Positions 7,577 through 15,439 are shown, counted from the stretch's first letter. The stretch: DNA of 21,824 nucleotides from Natronohydrobacter sp. (GCA_007123015.1 SKSL01000206.1:1-21824), one strand, 5' to 3'. The notes: a model not told the origin generated them from the letters alone. Made by a program: numbers and translations.

Positions 7577-7597
7577 GGTGCGTGCTCAGCACGCACC
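7577..7597. repeat. Perfect palindromic hairpin between convergent genes
   Basis: GGTGCGTGC (7577-7585) pairs with GCACGCACC (7589-7597) around a three-base loop, starting at the first base after the hydrolase stop codon. It is followed by CCTAC rather than a T-run, so it is not a classical terminator in either direction, though it could stabilise or end both converging transcripts. It looks like a REP-type dispersed palindrome; copy number in the genome cannot be judged here. Confidence 0.6.
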
Positions 7598-7605
7598 CTA
7601 CCGGG

Positions 7606-8889
7606 TCACTCGAAATGGTTGCGGATGCGCCGGACCATGGCCCAGACGCCCAGCACGACAGCCGGGGCAAGCAGCGCCATCGCCCATGTCCGCGACAGGC
7701 CAAGCGGCTCGGCCAGTGGCATCACGAGATAGGACACCAGATTGACAGCGTAATAGCTGATCGCCACGACCGAGAGCCCTTCGACCGTGTTCTGCAACCG
7801 CAATTGCAGATCAGCGCGGCGGTCCATGCTTTCAAGCAGTTTCTGGTTCTGCGCCGAGCGTTCCACATCAACCCGCGTGCCCAGAAGCTGCCCGGCCCGC
7901 ATCGCGCGTTCGGCCATCTTGCTCAGCCGCGCTTCAGCCGATTTCACAGTGCGCATCGCCGGATCATAGCGCCGGGTCATGAATTCATGCAGCGACTGGC
8001 GATCCGCGAAGCGCTCTTCGCGCAACACCTCGATGCGCTGATGCACAAGCGCCTCATAGGCCCCGGTCGCCCCGAAGCGGAATGAGGTCTCGACCATCAT
8101 GTTCTCCAGCTCAGAGGAAATCCGCAAGAGCGCGTCCAGTGTTTCATCCGAACGCGAATCGGGCGATTTCATTTCGCGCGTCAAACGTGACAGCTCATCA
8201 TCGAGCGCATTCATCTGCGCCGAAAGACCGCGCGCGCGCAGCAGGCCCAGCATCGAGATTGTGGTATAGGTCTCGATCTCGCACAGTCGCTGGATGATCC
8301 GCCCGACACGCCGCCCGCCTGTGCCCGGTTTGACAAAGACGGCCATGCGCACATGGCCTGCCCGGTCAATCCGGAAATCGCTCGCGATCACGGCCACACC
8401 GTCCAGCACATAAGCCGCCGCCAGGCTTTCCGGCACGAACCAGTCCATCAGTTTTGCGGACATCGCAGCTGGGGTTTCGGTCATCTCTTCGATCTGAAAA
8501 ATGATCGATGTCAGACGCTTGCCTTGCGATTCAGCGAGCCAGGTTTCGGGGAAGACATCAAAGGCCGCAGGATCAAACGGGCGTGCGGCCTGCCCCTGCT
8601 CAAAGGCCGTGTAGGTGACAAATTCCGTATGGCTTTCCCATTTCAGGTGATGCCGCCCCAGATCGCAGGAATGATGCGTCGCATCCGGGGCCGGATGGCC
8701 CGCGCCGTGACGGTCGAGCAGGGATAGCAGATGCGCCCGATCACGCGCGCGGTCACGCTTTGCAGCTTCGCGTTCGGGTTTGAGCGCGACGAAGACCGCG
8801 ACACTCGGCACAGGAACCCGCGCTGCAGGACGGGCGTGCAGCTCATTGACCAATGCATAGCGGTGCGGGTGATCTTCGATTGGGGGCAT
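7606..8889 (-). CDS. DUF3422 family membrane-anchored protein
   Basis: A 427-residue protein of the DUF3422 family, whose function is not known. The N-terminal segment HPHRYALVNELHARP is the family signature. A soluble alpha/beta region follows, then a long helical, probably coiled-coil region rich in Glu, Arg and Leu in the middle third. Two hydrophobic helices close the protein (about residues 371-390 and 403-419), so it is anchored at its C-terminus with most of its mass on one side of the membrane. I chose the ATG at 8889 because an AAGGCGAG element lies just upstream and the family signature starts soon after; an in-frame start at 8970 would add 27 poorly conserved-looking residues. It is convergent with the hydrolase and separated from acpP by a strong terminator. 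Confidence 0.88.
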   Translation of the reverse strand: MPPIEDHPHRYALVNELHARPAARVPVPSVAVFVALKPEREAAKRDRARDRAHLLSLLDRHGAGHPAPDATHHSCDLGRHHLKWESHTEFVTYTAFEQGQAARPFDPAAFDVFPETWLAESQGKRLTSIIFQIEEMTETPAAMSAKLMDWFVPESLAAAYVLDGVAVIASDFRIDRAGHVRMAVFVKPGTGGRRVGRIIQRLCEIETYTTISMLGLLRARGLSAQMNALDDELSRLTREMKSPDSRSDETLDALLRISSELENMMVETSFRFGATGAYEALVHQRIEVLREERFADRQSLHEFMTRRYDPAMRTVKSAEARLSKMAERAMRAGQLLGTRVDVERSAQNQKLLESMDRRADLQLRLQNTVEGLSVVAISYYAVNLVSYLVMPLAEPLGLSRTWAMALLAPAVVLGVWAMVRRIRNHFE

Positions 8890-9047
8890 GTCGCTCGCCT
8901 TAAGATAAGTGCTTGCGCCTGCATGATATGCTGCAGCGCCGCAAAAGATAGCCTGCATCTGGCACGCCACGGCACACTGACAATTCTGCCACAGACTGTG
9001 ACGCCCACTTGCTCGGGGTGCCCTGTTTGACGGCGGGCTGAAACCGA

Positions 9048-9078
9048 AAACGCCACTCCTGCTGCAGGAGTGGCGTTT
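9048..9078 (-). terminator. Terminator of acpP
   Basis: A perfect 14-bp stem (9048-9061 with 9065-9078) with a three-base loop lies 25 bases past the acpP stop. Read on the minus strand it ends in TTTT, as expected for an intrinsic terminator; on the plus strand it ends in GTTTG, so some bidirectional function is possible. It separates acpP from the DUF3422 gene, which lies 158 bases further along on the same strand. Confidence 0.88.
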
Positions 9079-9103
9079 GTCGGTCGCGCAGATTTGGGCG
9101 CGC

Positions 9104-9337
9104 TCAGGACGCTTCGGTGATGAATTTCACGGCATCGCCAAAGGTCTGGATGTTCTCAGCCGCATCATCGGGGATCTCGATACCAAATTCTTCCTCAAAG
9201 GCCATGACCAGTTCAACCGTATCGAGGCTGTCTGCGCCCAGATCATCGATAAAGGACGCACCCTCGGTGATCTTGCCTTCGTCGACGCCCAGATGTTCGA
9301 CGACGATTTTCTTCACGCGATCCGCGATATCGCTCAT
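9104..9337 (-). CDS. acpP: Acyl carrier protein AcpP
   Basis: A 77-residue, strongly acidic acyl carrier protein, the carrier of growing acyl chains in type II fatty acid synthesis. The phosphopantetheine attachment site is Ser37 in the invariant motif GADSLD, followed by TVELVMAFEEEFGIEIPDD, the recognition helix that docks on partner enzymes. Length and charge are those of housekeeping AcpP. The ATG at 9337 follows AAGGGG at a normal distance. It lies 181 bases downstream of fabG on the same strand with its own candidate promoter and terminator, which fits the very high expression usual for this protein. fabF, often the next gene in other proteobacteria, is not here. Confidence 0.97.
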   Translation of the reverse strand: MSDIADRVKKIVVEHLGVDEGKITEGASFIDDLGADSLDTVELVMAFEEEFGIEIPDDAAENIQTFGDAVKFITEAS

Positions 9338-9417
9338 ATTAGTCCCCTTAGGTTTCGCCGCGCGCGCGGCCTGATGTCCCTCATCCGTCACCAAAGCGCG
9401 ACGGGTTTGTGCGCGCC

Positions 9418-9445
9418 CATTAAGCGGATTGTCCCCCCGGGTCAA
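9418..9445 (-). promoter_or_regulatory. Candidate acpP promoter
   Basis: On the minus strand TTGACC (9445-9440) and TTAATG (9423-9418) are 16 bases apart, 81 bases upstream of the acpP start codon. The -35 match is strong. An inverted repeat AGTCTT-CTGC-AAGACT (9445-9460) touches the upstream edge of the -35 box and could be an operator or the remnant of a fabG end structure. Confidence 0.6.
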
Positions 9446-9518
9446 GTCTTCTGCAAGACTACCCCAAGGATGGCGCTGCTATAGCACGGCCTGCCTGTGC
9501 CACAAACGCTTTCATGCC

Positions 9519-10256
9519 TCAGATCATCGCCATGCCGCCATTGATATGCAGAACTGCGCCCGTCACATAGCCTGCAGCAGGGCTTGCCAGATAGAGCACC
9601 CCGGCAGCAATGTCTTCGGGTGTGCCCATCCGCCCGGCAGGGATACGCTGTGTCAGCGCGTCCTGCTGTGCTTCGGTCAGCGCGTCCGTCATGGGCGTCG
9701 CAATGAAACCAGGGGCGACACAATTCACGGTGATCCCGCGCGACGCCACTTCCTGCGCCAATGCCTTTGACAGCCCGACCAGACCAGCCTTGGCGGCGAC
9801 ATAATTGGCCTGCCCCGGATTGCCGGTCGCGCCCACCACGGACGAGATATTCACGATCCGCCCCCAGCGCGCTTTCATCATGCCGCGCAGACTGCCGCGC
9901 ATCAGGCGCATGGCGGCGGTCAGGTTCACATCCAGCACATCGGCCCATTGCTCATCCGACATGCGCATCATCAGCGTGTCGCGGGTGATCCCGGCATTGT
10001 TGACCAAAATATCCAGCCCCCCCATCGCCTCGATGGCCGCTTTCGGCAGCGCGTCCACCGCTGCGGGGTCCGACAGGTTGCAGGGCAGCACATGAGCGCG
10101 CGCGCCGAGGTCTTGGGCCAGCGCCTGCAAGGGGGCCTCGCGCGTGCCGGACAGGGCGACTGTCGCCCCGGCCCCATGCAGGCTGCGCGCGATGGCTGCG
10201 CCGATTCCACCCGAAGCGCCTGTGATCAATGCGGATTTTCCGGTCAGGTCGAACAT
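9519..10256 (-). CDS. fabG: 3-oxoacyl-ACP reductase FabG
   Basis: A 245-residue short-chain dehydrogenase that reduces 3-oxoacyl-ACP with NADPH in each round of fatty acid elongation. The cofactor loop TGASGGIG is at residues 12-19, NNAG at 86-89, and the catalytic residues Ser139, Tyr152 and Lys156 match the spacing of Escherichia coli FabG; Asn111 completes the tetrad. The C-terminus GAVLHINGGMAMI is typical of FabG. AGGA precedes the ATG. The gene is divergent from the glycerate kinase and lies upstream of acpP; the pairing with acpP favours FabG over a generic dehydrogenase. fabD, often found just upstream, is absent from this window. Confidence 0.95.
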   Translation of the reverse strand: MFDLTGKSALITGASGGIGAAIARSLHGAGATVALSGTREAPLQALAQDLGARAHVLPCNLSDPAAVDALPKAAIEAMGGLDILVNNAGITRDTLMMRMSDEQWADVLDVNLTAAMRLMRGSLRGMMKARWGRIVNISSVVGATGNPGQANYVAAKAGLVGLSKALAQEVASRGITVNCVAPGFIATPMTDALTEAQQDALTQRIPAGRMGTPEDIAAGVLYLASPAAGYVTGAVLHINGGMAMI

Positions 10257-10400
10257 GGTTTTCCTTTCAGATATAGGTCACAGGCGGATAACGCGCGGCA
10301 CTCTATAACAATCGGGCCATCGTGACGCCATGACGAAGTTGTGGCTTGCAGCGCATGCGCGATAGCGCAACAGATACCCGCCGGGAGGAACGATATCACC

Positions 10401-11618
10401 ATGACCAGAGAAGAAATGGCGGCCCTGTATCAGATCGGGGTCAAGGCGGCTGACCCCATGCGCGCGGTCACCGAAACCCTTCGCGACCAGCCCTTGCCTG
10501 CGCATGACGCCTTGTTTGTTCTTGGGCTGGGCAAGGCCGCTTGCGCGATGACGCGCGCTGCATTGGCGGTGTTGCCCAAGCCCGCAGCGGCACTGGTGGT
10601 CACGAATTACGAGAATGAAAGCCGGGTCGCAGGAGCCGAGGTCATGGTGGCCGGGCACCCCGTGCCCGATGAAAACGGCCTGCGCGCGGCGCAGGCGACC
10701 GAAGCGATGCTGGCGCAGGCGAAGGCCACAGACCGGGTGCTGGTGCTGGTCTCGGGCGGCGGCTCTGCGCTGTTGCCGGCCCCCGTCGAAGGGCTGAGCC
10801 TGCCCGACAAGGCCGAGGTGAACCGCATTCTGCTGGCCGGCGGGATGGATATCGTGGCCATGAATGCCGTGCGGCAGCATATGTCGCGCCTGAAGGGCGG
10901 CGGGTTGCTCAGGGCTGCCCACCCTGCCCCGGTCACTGCGCTGATCCTGTCGGATGTGATCGGCGATGATCTGCGCGCGATTGCCTCTGGCCCCACAGTT
11001 GCCCCGATTGCACCGCGCGCGCATGTGGTCGAGATGCTGCGCGCCTGCGGGATCTGGCGACAGTTGCCAGATGCTGCGCAAGCGGCCCTGTTGCGCCCGG
11101 AAGACGATGTCCCTGTGATCAGCGCCGAGAATCACCTGATAGGATCGAATCGCCAGTCGCTGAACGCGATGGCAAAAGCCTGTAGAGCGGCGCAAATCTT
11201 GTCGACAGCGCTGATCGGCGATGTGGCAGACGCGGCAGAGGTGATTATACGTGCCGCGCAGGACCGAAAATGCCCAGTCGCGCTATTCGGTGGCGAAACC
11301 ACAGTGACACTTACGGGCAGCGGCCTTGGCGGGCGTAATCAGGACCTTGCGCTGCGCGTGGCCCTGGCGCTGGAGGGGCAGAATGGTTGGCGCTTCCTGT
11401 CGGCGGGCACAGATGGGCGCGACGGGCCGACGGACGCGGCCGGGGCGATTGTGGACAGTGGAACCTGCGCGCGCATTCGGGCAGCGGGGGGCGATCCGGC
11501 CGCATTTCTGGCCAATAATGACAGCCATCGCGCCCTGGCTTTGGCGGGGGATCTGCTGATCACAGGCGGGACCGGGACCAATGTGGCCGATCTGCAAATC
11601 CTGTCATGCGCGCGCTGA
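10401..11618 (+). CDS. Glycerate 2-kinase (DUF4147/MOFRL family)
   Basis: A 405-residue kinase of the GckA/TtuD type, which phosphorylates D-glycerate to 2-phosphoglycerate in glyoxylate, serine or tartrate use. The N-terminal DUF4147 domain shows LGLGKAA (41-47), AGHPVPD and the glycine loop SGGGSA (118-123). The C-terminal MOFRL domain shows GGRNQD (310-315), TDGRDGPTDAAGA and TGGTGTNVADL. Some homologues are annotated hydroxypyruvate reductase, an older label for TtuD. GGGAGGA (10383-10389) precedes the ATG at 10401; an in-frame start at 10341 lacks such a site. The 144-base gap to divergent fabG holds an AT-rich TATAAC (10304-10309) that reads as a possible -10 element in both directions, without a convincing -35. 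guaA follows after 40 bases. Confidence 0.92.
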   Translation: MTREEMAALYQIGVKAADPMRAVTETLRDQPLPAHDALFVLGLGKAACAMTRAALAVLPKPAAALVVTNYENESRVAGAEVMVAGHPVPDENGLRAAQATEAMLAQAKATDRVLVLVSGGGSALLPAPVEGLSLPDKAEVNRILLAGGMDIVAMNAVRQHMSRLKGGGLLRAAHPAPVTALILSDVIGDDLRAIASGPTVAPIAPRAHVVEMLRACGIWRQLPDAAQAALLRPEDDVPVISAENHLIGSNRQSLNAMAKACRAAQILSTALIGDVADAAEVIIRAAQDRKCPVALFGGETTVTLTGSGLGGRNQDLALRVALALEGQNGWRFLSAGTDGRDGPTDAAGAIVDSGTCARIRAAGGDPAAFLANNDSHRALALAGDLLITGGTGTNVADLQILSCAR

Positions 11619-11625
11619 TCCTCTT

Positions 11626-11645
11626 GCGAGGGTCCTGCCCCTCGC
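11626..11645 (+). other. Leader hairpin directly before guaA
   Basis: GCGAGGG (11626-11632) pairs with CCCTCGC (11639-11645) around a six-base loop. It fills most of the 40-base gap between the glycerate kinase stop and guaA, and ends three bases before the guaA ribosome binding site AAGGGA. There is no T-run. It could be a transcript-end or processing structure or affect guaA translation. Confidence 0.4.
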
Positions 11646-11658
11646 CTAAAGGGATCGC

Positions 11659-13215
11659 ATGAGCACACATGACCGCCTGTTGATCATTGATTTCGGTTCG
11701 CAAGTGACGCAACTGATCGCGCGACGCCTGCGCGAGTTGAACGTCTATTGCGAAATCCATCCCTATCAGAATGTGGATGATGCCTTTCTGACCAGTTTTG
11801 CCCCCAAAGCGATCATCTTCTCGGGCGGCCCGGATTCGGTGACGCGCGCGGGCTCGCCGCGTCCTCCGGCCAATGCCTTCACTCTGGGCGTGCCGATCCT
11901 GGGGATCTGCTATGGTCAGCAGGTCATGATGCAGGAACTGGGCGGTCTGGTCGAAAGCGGGCATGGCACTGCTGAATTCGGACGTGCGAAAGTCACCGAG
12001 TCGGGCACCAAGCTGCCCTTGCTGGACGGCTGGTTCACCAATGGCCCCGAACAGGTCTGGATGAGCCATGGTGATCATGTCAGCCGCCTTGCGCCGGGCT
12101 TCGAAGTCTATGGCACATCACCCGGTGCCCCTTTTGCGATCACGGCGGATGTGGCGCGCAATTTCTTCGCAGTGCAGTTTCACCCCGAAGTGCATCACAC
12201 GCCGCGCGGTGCGCAGCTTTACAAGAATTTCGTCACGCTTGCAGGATTTACGGGCGACTGGTCGATGGCCAGCTATCGCGAAGAAGCGATTGCCAAGATC
12301 CGCGCGCAGGTAGGCGACAAGAAGGTCATTTGCGGGCTGTCAGGGGGCGTGGATTCGTCGGTCGCTGCTGTGCTGATCCATGAAGCCATCGGCGATCAGC
12401 TGACCTGCGTTTTCGTCGATCACGGGCTCTTGCGGCTGAACGAGGCTGAAGAAGTGGTGAAGATGTTTCGCGACACATATAATATACCGCTGATCCACGC
12501 AGATGAAGCCGAGTTGTTCCTCGGGGAACTTGACGGCGTTTCCGATCCGGAAACAAAACGCAAAATCATCGGCAGATTGTTCATTGATGTGTTCCAGAAA
12601 TACGCGGGCGAGATCGAGGGCGCGGAATATCTGGCGCAAGGCACGCTTTACCCGGATGTGATCGAATCCGTCAGCTTCTCGGGCGGGCCATCCGTCACGA
12701 TCAAATCGCACCACAATGTTGGTGGCCTGCCTGAAAAGATGGGGTTGAAGCTTGTCGAGCCCTTGCGCGAGCTTTTCAAGGATGAAGTGCGTGCCCTGGG
12801 GCGCGAGTTGGGGCTACCCGCGAGTTTCATCAGTCGCCATCCTTTCCCCGGGCCGGGTCTTGCGATCCGCTGCCCCGGCGAGATCACCCGCGAAAAGCTG
12901 GATATCCTGCGCAAAGCTGACGCGGTCTATCTCGACCAGATCCGCAAGCACGGGCTTTATGACGACATCTGGCAGGCTTTCGCCGCCATTCTGCCGATGC
13001 GCACTGTGGGCGTGATGGGCGACGGGCGGACCTACGATTATGCGCTTGGCCTGCGCGCAGTTACCTCGGTCGATGGCATGACGGCGGATTACTACCCGTT
13101 CACCCATGACTTCCTTGGCGAGACGGCCACGCGGATCATCAATGAAGTGCGCGGGATCAACCGGGTATTCTACGATTGTACCTCGAAACCGCCGGGAACG
13201 ATCGAACTGGAGTAA
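11659..13215 (+). CDS. guaA: GMP synthase (glutamine-hydrolysing) GuaA
   Basis: A complete 518-residue GMP synthase, which converts XMP to GMP using glutamine and ATP in purine synthesis. The N-terminal class I amidotransferase domain has the nucleophile Cys84 in GICYGQQ, with His175 and Glu177 in FHPEV. The ATP-pyrophosphatase domain starts with the PP-loop SGGVDSS (228-234), and the C-terminal dimerisation domain ends in TSKPPGTIELE, close to the family's usual end. AAGGGA lies just upstream of the ATG. It may be read together with the glycerate kinase gene, 40 bases upstream, or from a promoter inside it. Confidence 0.98.
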   Translation: MSTHDRLLIIDFGSQVTQLIARRLRELNVYCEIHPYQNVDDAFLTSFAPKAIIFSGGPDSVTRAGSPRPPANAFTLGVPILGICYGQQVMMQELGGLVESGHGTAEFGRAKVTESGTKLPLLDGWFTNGPEQVWMSHGDHVSRLAPGFEVYGTSPGAPFAITADVARNFFAVQFHPEVHHTPRGAQLYKNFVTLAGFTGDWSMASYREEAIAKIRAQVGDKKVICGLSGGVDSSVAAVLIHEAIGDQLTCVFVDHGLLRLNEAEEVVKMFRDTYNIPLIHADEAELFLGELDGVSDPETKRKIIGRLFIDVFQKYAGEIEGAEYLAQGTLYPDVIESVSFSGGPSVTIKSHHNVGGLPEKMGLKLVEPLRELFKDEVRALGRELGLPASFISRHPFPGPGLAIRCPGEITREKLDILRKADAVYLDQIRKHGLYDDIWQAFAAILPMRTVGVMGDGRTYDYALGLRAVTSVDGMTADYYPFTHDFLGETATRIINEVRGINRVFYDCTSKPPGTIELE

Positions 13216-13220
13216 CGCGC

Positions 13221-13248
13221 GCCCATGTGACCTTGGGTCAATATGGGC
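13221..13248 (+). terminator. Possible terminator-like stem-loop after guaA
   Basis: GCCCAT (13221-13226) pairs with ATGGGC (13243-13248), and TGACC (13228-13232) with GGTCA (13236-13240), leaving a small internal bulge and a three-base loop. It begins six bases after the guaA stop. No T-run follows directly, so it may be a Rho-independent terminator of poor quality or a 3' stabilising structure. Confidence 0.45.
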
Positions 13249-13263
13249 CTAAGTCAAAACATC

Positions 13264-13292
13264 TTTTCTGCGCAAAAATGTCATGCTAGGCA
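13264..13292 (+). promoter_or_regulatory. Candidate promoter of the transporter operon
   Basis: TTTTCT (13264-13269) and TAGGCA (13287-13292) are 17 bases apart, 81 bases before the binding-protein start codon. The match to consensus is weak. The octamer GCTAGGCA (13285-13292) also occurs in the candidate promoter ahead of the ATPase-metA unit (4827-4834), at the same -10 position. Confidence 0.3.
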
Positions 13293-13300
13293 TAGTGCAA

Positions 13301-13316
13301 GGCGGAAAAATCCGCC
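13301..13316 (+). other. Small hairpin in the 5' leader of the transporter operon
   Basis: GGCGGA (13301-13306) and TCCGCC (13311-13316) form a perfect six-pair stem with an AAAA loop, about 55 bases ahead of the binding-protein start. It would lie near the 5' end of the transcript if the upstream promoter is right. It might stabilise the mRNA; no known riboswitch pattern is recognised. Confidence 0.45.
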
Positions 13317-13372
13317 GGGTCTGCGCGTGTCGTGCGGGCCAAAAAGAATAACAACCCAATGGGAGATCTCAG

Positions 13373-14551
13373 ATGAAAAAGATTCTTCTCGCCAGCACAG
13401 CGCTGGCGTTTTCGGCAGGCATGGCCTTCGCGGATGTGAAGATGGGTGTGCTGCTTGGCTTCACCGGTCCGATTGAATCGATCACACCGCATATGGCCGA
13501 TGGCGCTGAAATGGCGTTCCGTGAAATCAGCGAAAGCGGCCTGTTTCTGGGCGGTCAGACCATCACCCCGGTCCGGGCAGATTCGACCTGCGTGGACTCG
13601 TCTGCCGCACAAGCCGCAGCAGAGCGCATGATCTCCTCTGATGGCGTTGTCGCGATCATGGGCGCAGATTGCTCTGGTGTGACCATGGCAGTACTGCAGA
13701 ATGTAGCAATGTCGGCAGGTGTGCCGATGATTTCGCCCTCTGCGACCTCGCCTGCTTTCACGACGACCGACTCGAATGGTCTGTTCTTCCGCACCTCGCC
13801 CTCGGATGCGCGCCAGGGCGCGATTCTGGCCGGTATCGTGATGGAGCGCGGCTTTGACTCTGTGGCGCTGACCTATACCAACAACGATTACGGTGCAGGT
13901 TTCGCAAACGCCTTCGAGGAATCCTTCCTTGCCGCCGGTGGCACGATCACTTCGAAAGTGGCGCATGAAGAAGCGCGCGGCGATTATTCTGCCGAAGTCG
14001 GCCAGCTTGCGGCTGCAGGCGGTGATGCGCTGGTGATCCTTGGCTATGTCGATGGCGGTGGCTCGATGCTGCGCACGGCCTATGAGCTCGGCGCGTTCGA
14101 GAATTTCTTCATCGGCGATGGCATGTATGGCGACGAGATGATCTCTGCCGTGGGCGAGGCGCTGGAAGGGACCATCGGCACGATCCCATGGGCCGAAGGT
14201 GAAGGCGCTGACCGGTTCCATGCCATGGCAGAAGAAGCCGGTGTCCAGGGCCAGTCCAGCTACACGCGCGAAAGCTATGACGCCGCTGCGCTGCTGGCTT
14301 TGGCCGCACAGGCAGCCGGTGAAGCCACGCCCGAAGGCATTGCAGCCAATATTCTGAATGTGGCCAATGCACCGGGTGAAGAAATCCTGCCTGGCGAACT
14401 GGCCCGTGGTTTGGAAATCCTCGCGAATGGTGGTGAAGTGAATTACGTCGGCGCCACCAATGTTGAGCTGGTCGGGCCGGGCGAGGCCGCAGGCAGCTAC
14501 CGTGAGTATGTCGTCGAAGGCGGCGAATACGTCACAGTTCAGTTCCATTAA
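13373..14551 (+). CDS. Branched-chain-amino-acid-type ABC transporter substrate-binding protein (LivJ-like)
   Basis: A 392-residue periplasmic binding protein of the Leu/Ile/Val family (type I fold). A clear signal peptide ends with AFA at residue 20 before DVKMGVLLGFTGPIES, the usual first strand of this family. Cys73 and Cys100 (mature positions 53 and 80) are placed like the disulfide pair of Escherichia coli LivJ. The central segment LTYTNNDYGAG is the expected interdomain region. GGGAGAT precedes the ATG. It heads a transporter operon and is cut off from the next gene by two hairpins, which fits the usual excess of binding protein. The ligand may be a branched-chain amino acid, but related proteins bind other amino acids, urea, amides or aromatic acids. 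Confidence 0.93.
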   Translation: MKKILLASTALAFSAGMAFADVKMGVLLGFTGPIESITPHMADGAEMAFREISESGLFLGGQTITPVRADSTCVDSSAAQAAAERMISSDGVVAIMGADCSGVTMAVLQNVAMSAGVPMISPSATSPAFTTTDSNGLFFRTSPSDARQGAILAGIVMERGFDSVALTYTNNDYGAGFANAFEESFLAAGGTITSKVAHEEARGDYSAEVGQLAAAGGDALVILGYVDGGGSMLRTAYELGAFENFFIGDGMYGDEMISAVGEALEGTIGTIPWAEGEGADRFHAMAEEAGVQGQSSYTRESYDAAALLALAAQAAGEATPEGIAANILNVANAPGEEILPGELARGLEILANGGEVNYVGATNVELVGPGEAAGSYREYVVEGGEYVTVQFH

Positions 14552-14560
14552 GGCAAAGGC

Positions 14561-14613
14561 AGGTCCCATCAGGGACCTGACGGCCCGGGGAACACATTCC
14601 CCGGGCCTCTTTC
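14561..14613 (+). terminator. Double hairpin between binding-protein gene and livG
   Basis: Two stem-loops follow the binding-protein stop: AGGTCCC with GGGACCT (14561-14567, 14572-14578), then an 11-bp perfect stem (14582-14592 with 14597-14607, loop CACA) followed by TCTTTC. The second is a plausible leaky intrinsic terminator; together they would protect the upstream mRNA from 3' decay and lower transcription of the downstream transporter genes. Confidence 0.75.
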
Positions 14614-14641
14614 AGACTGATCATACGCAAGGGGCAGCACA

Positions 14642-15439
14642 ATGGCGATGATCCGGGTCGAGAACCTGCACAAGCATTTCGGTGGCTTTCACGCAGTTGA
14701 CGGGGCGACGCTCGAGATAGCAGAGCGCTCGATCACTGGGCTGATCGGCCCGAATGGCGCCGGAAAAACGACGCTTTTCAATGTGATCGCAGGTGTTCTT
14801 CCACCGACCTCGGGCAAGGTGCTGATGCAAGGCGAAGACATCACTGGCCTGCCCCCGCATGAGTTGTTTTCCAAGGGCTTGCTGCGCACTTTTCAGATTG
14901 CGCATGAATTTCATTCGATGACGGTGCGCGAGAACCTGATGATGGTGCCACCTAACCAGTCGGGCGAGAACCTGTGGTCGGTCTGGTTTCATGGCGCGCG
15001 CGTGCGCGAAGAAGAATCGCGCATCCGCGCCCGCGCCGATGAAGTGCTCGAGTTTCTGACCATCAGCCATATCGCGGATGAAAAGGCAGGCCAGATCTCT
15101 GGCGGGCAGAAGAAGCTGCTGGAACTGGGCCGCACCATGATGACGGACGCCAAGATCGTGTTTCTCGATGAAGTCGGCGCGGGCGTGAACCGCACGCTTC
15201 TGAACACGATCGCCGATGCGATTGTGCGGTTGAACAAGGAAAAGGGCTATACTTTCGTCGTGATCGAACATGACATGGATTTCATTGGCCGGATTTGCAA
15301 TCCGGTGATCTGCATGGCTGAAGGGAAAGTGCTGGCGGAAGGGACGCTTGATGAAATCAAGGCCAATGAGCAGGTGATCGAGGCTTATCTTGGCACAGGT
15401 CTGAAGAATAAAGTGGTCAAGGAAAAAGGCCATGTTTGA
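14642..15439 (+). CDS. livG: ABC transporter ATP-binding protein, LivG type
   Basis: A 265-residue ATPase subunit of the Liv-type importer. Walker A GPNGAGKT is at 36-43, the signature is ISGGQ at 152-156 (Ile in place of the usual Leu), Walker B IVFLDE at 172-177, and the switch His210 is in EHDMDF. The segment after Walker B reads DEVGAG where most LivG proteins have DEPAAG; the catalytic Glu is intact, so activity is expected. The helical segment after the Q-loop and the length are those of LivG rather than LivF. AAGGGG precedes the ATG; a start two codons later (MIRVENL) is equally possible. The last eight bases overlap the next gene. Confidence 0.93.
   Translation: MAMIRVENLHKHFGGFHAVDGATLEIAERSITGLIGPNGAGKTTLFNVIAGVLPPTSGKVLMQGEDITGLPPHELFSKGLLRTFQIAHEFHSMTVRENLMMVPPNQSGENLWSVWFHGARVREEESRIRARADEVLEFLTISHIADEKAGQISGGQKKLLELGRTMMTDAKIVFLDEVGAGVNRTLLNTIADAIVRLNKEKGYTFVVIEHDMDFIGRICNPVICMAEGKVLAEGTLDEIKANEQVIEAYLGTGLKNKVVKEKGHV

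Noticed and set aside
13269..13278. TGCGCA flanked by T- and A-runs as an operator before the binding-protein gene
   Set aside because: The symmetry is broken by one base and it overlaps the weak candidate promoter; too little to call.
13286..14569. A 427-codon minus-strand frame opposite the binding-protein gene
   Set aside because: It mirrors the codon pattern of the plus-strand gene and has no start context or known motif.
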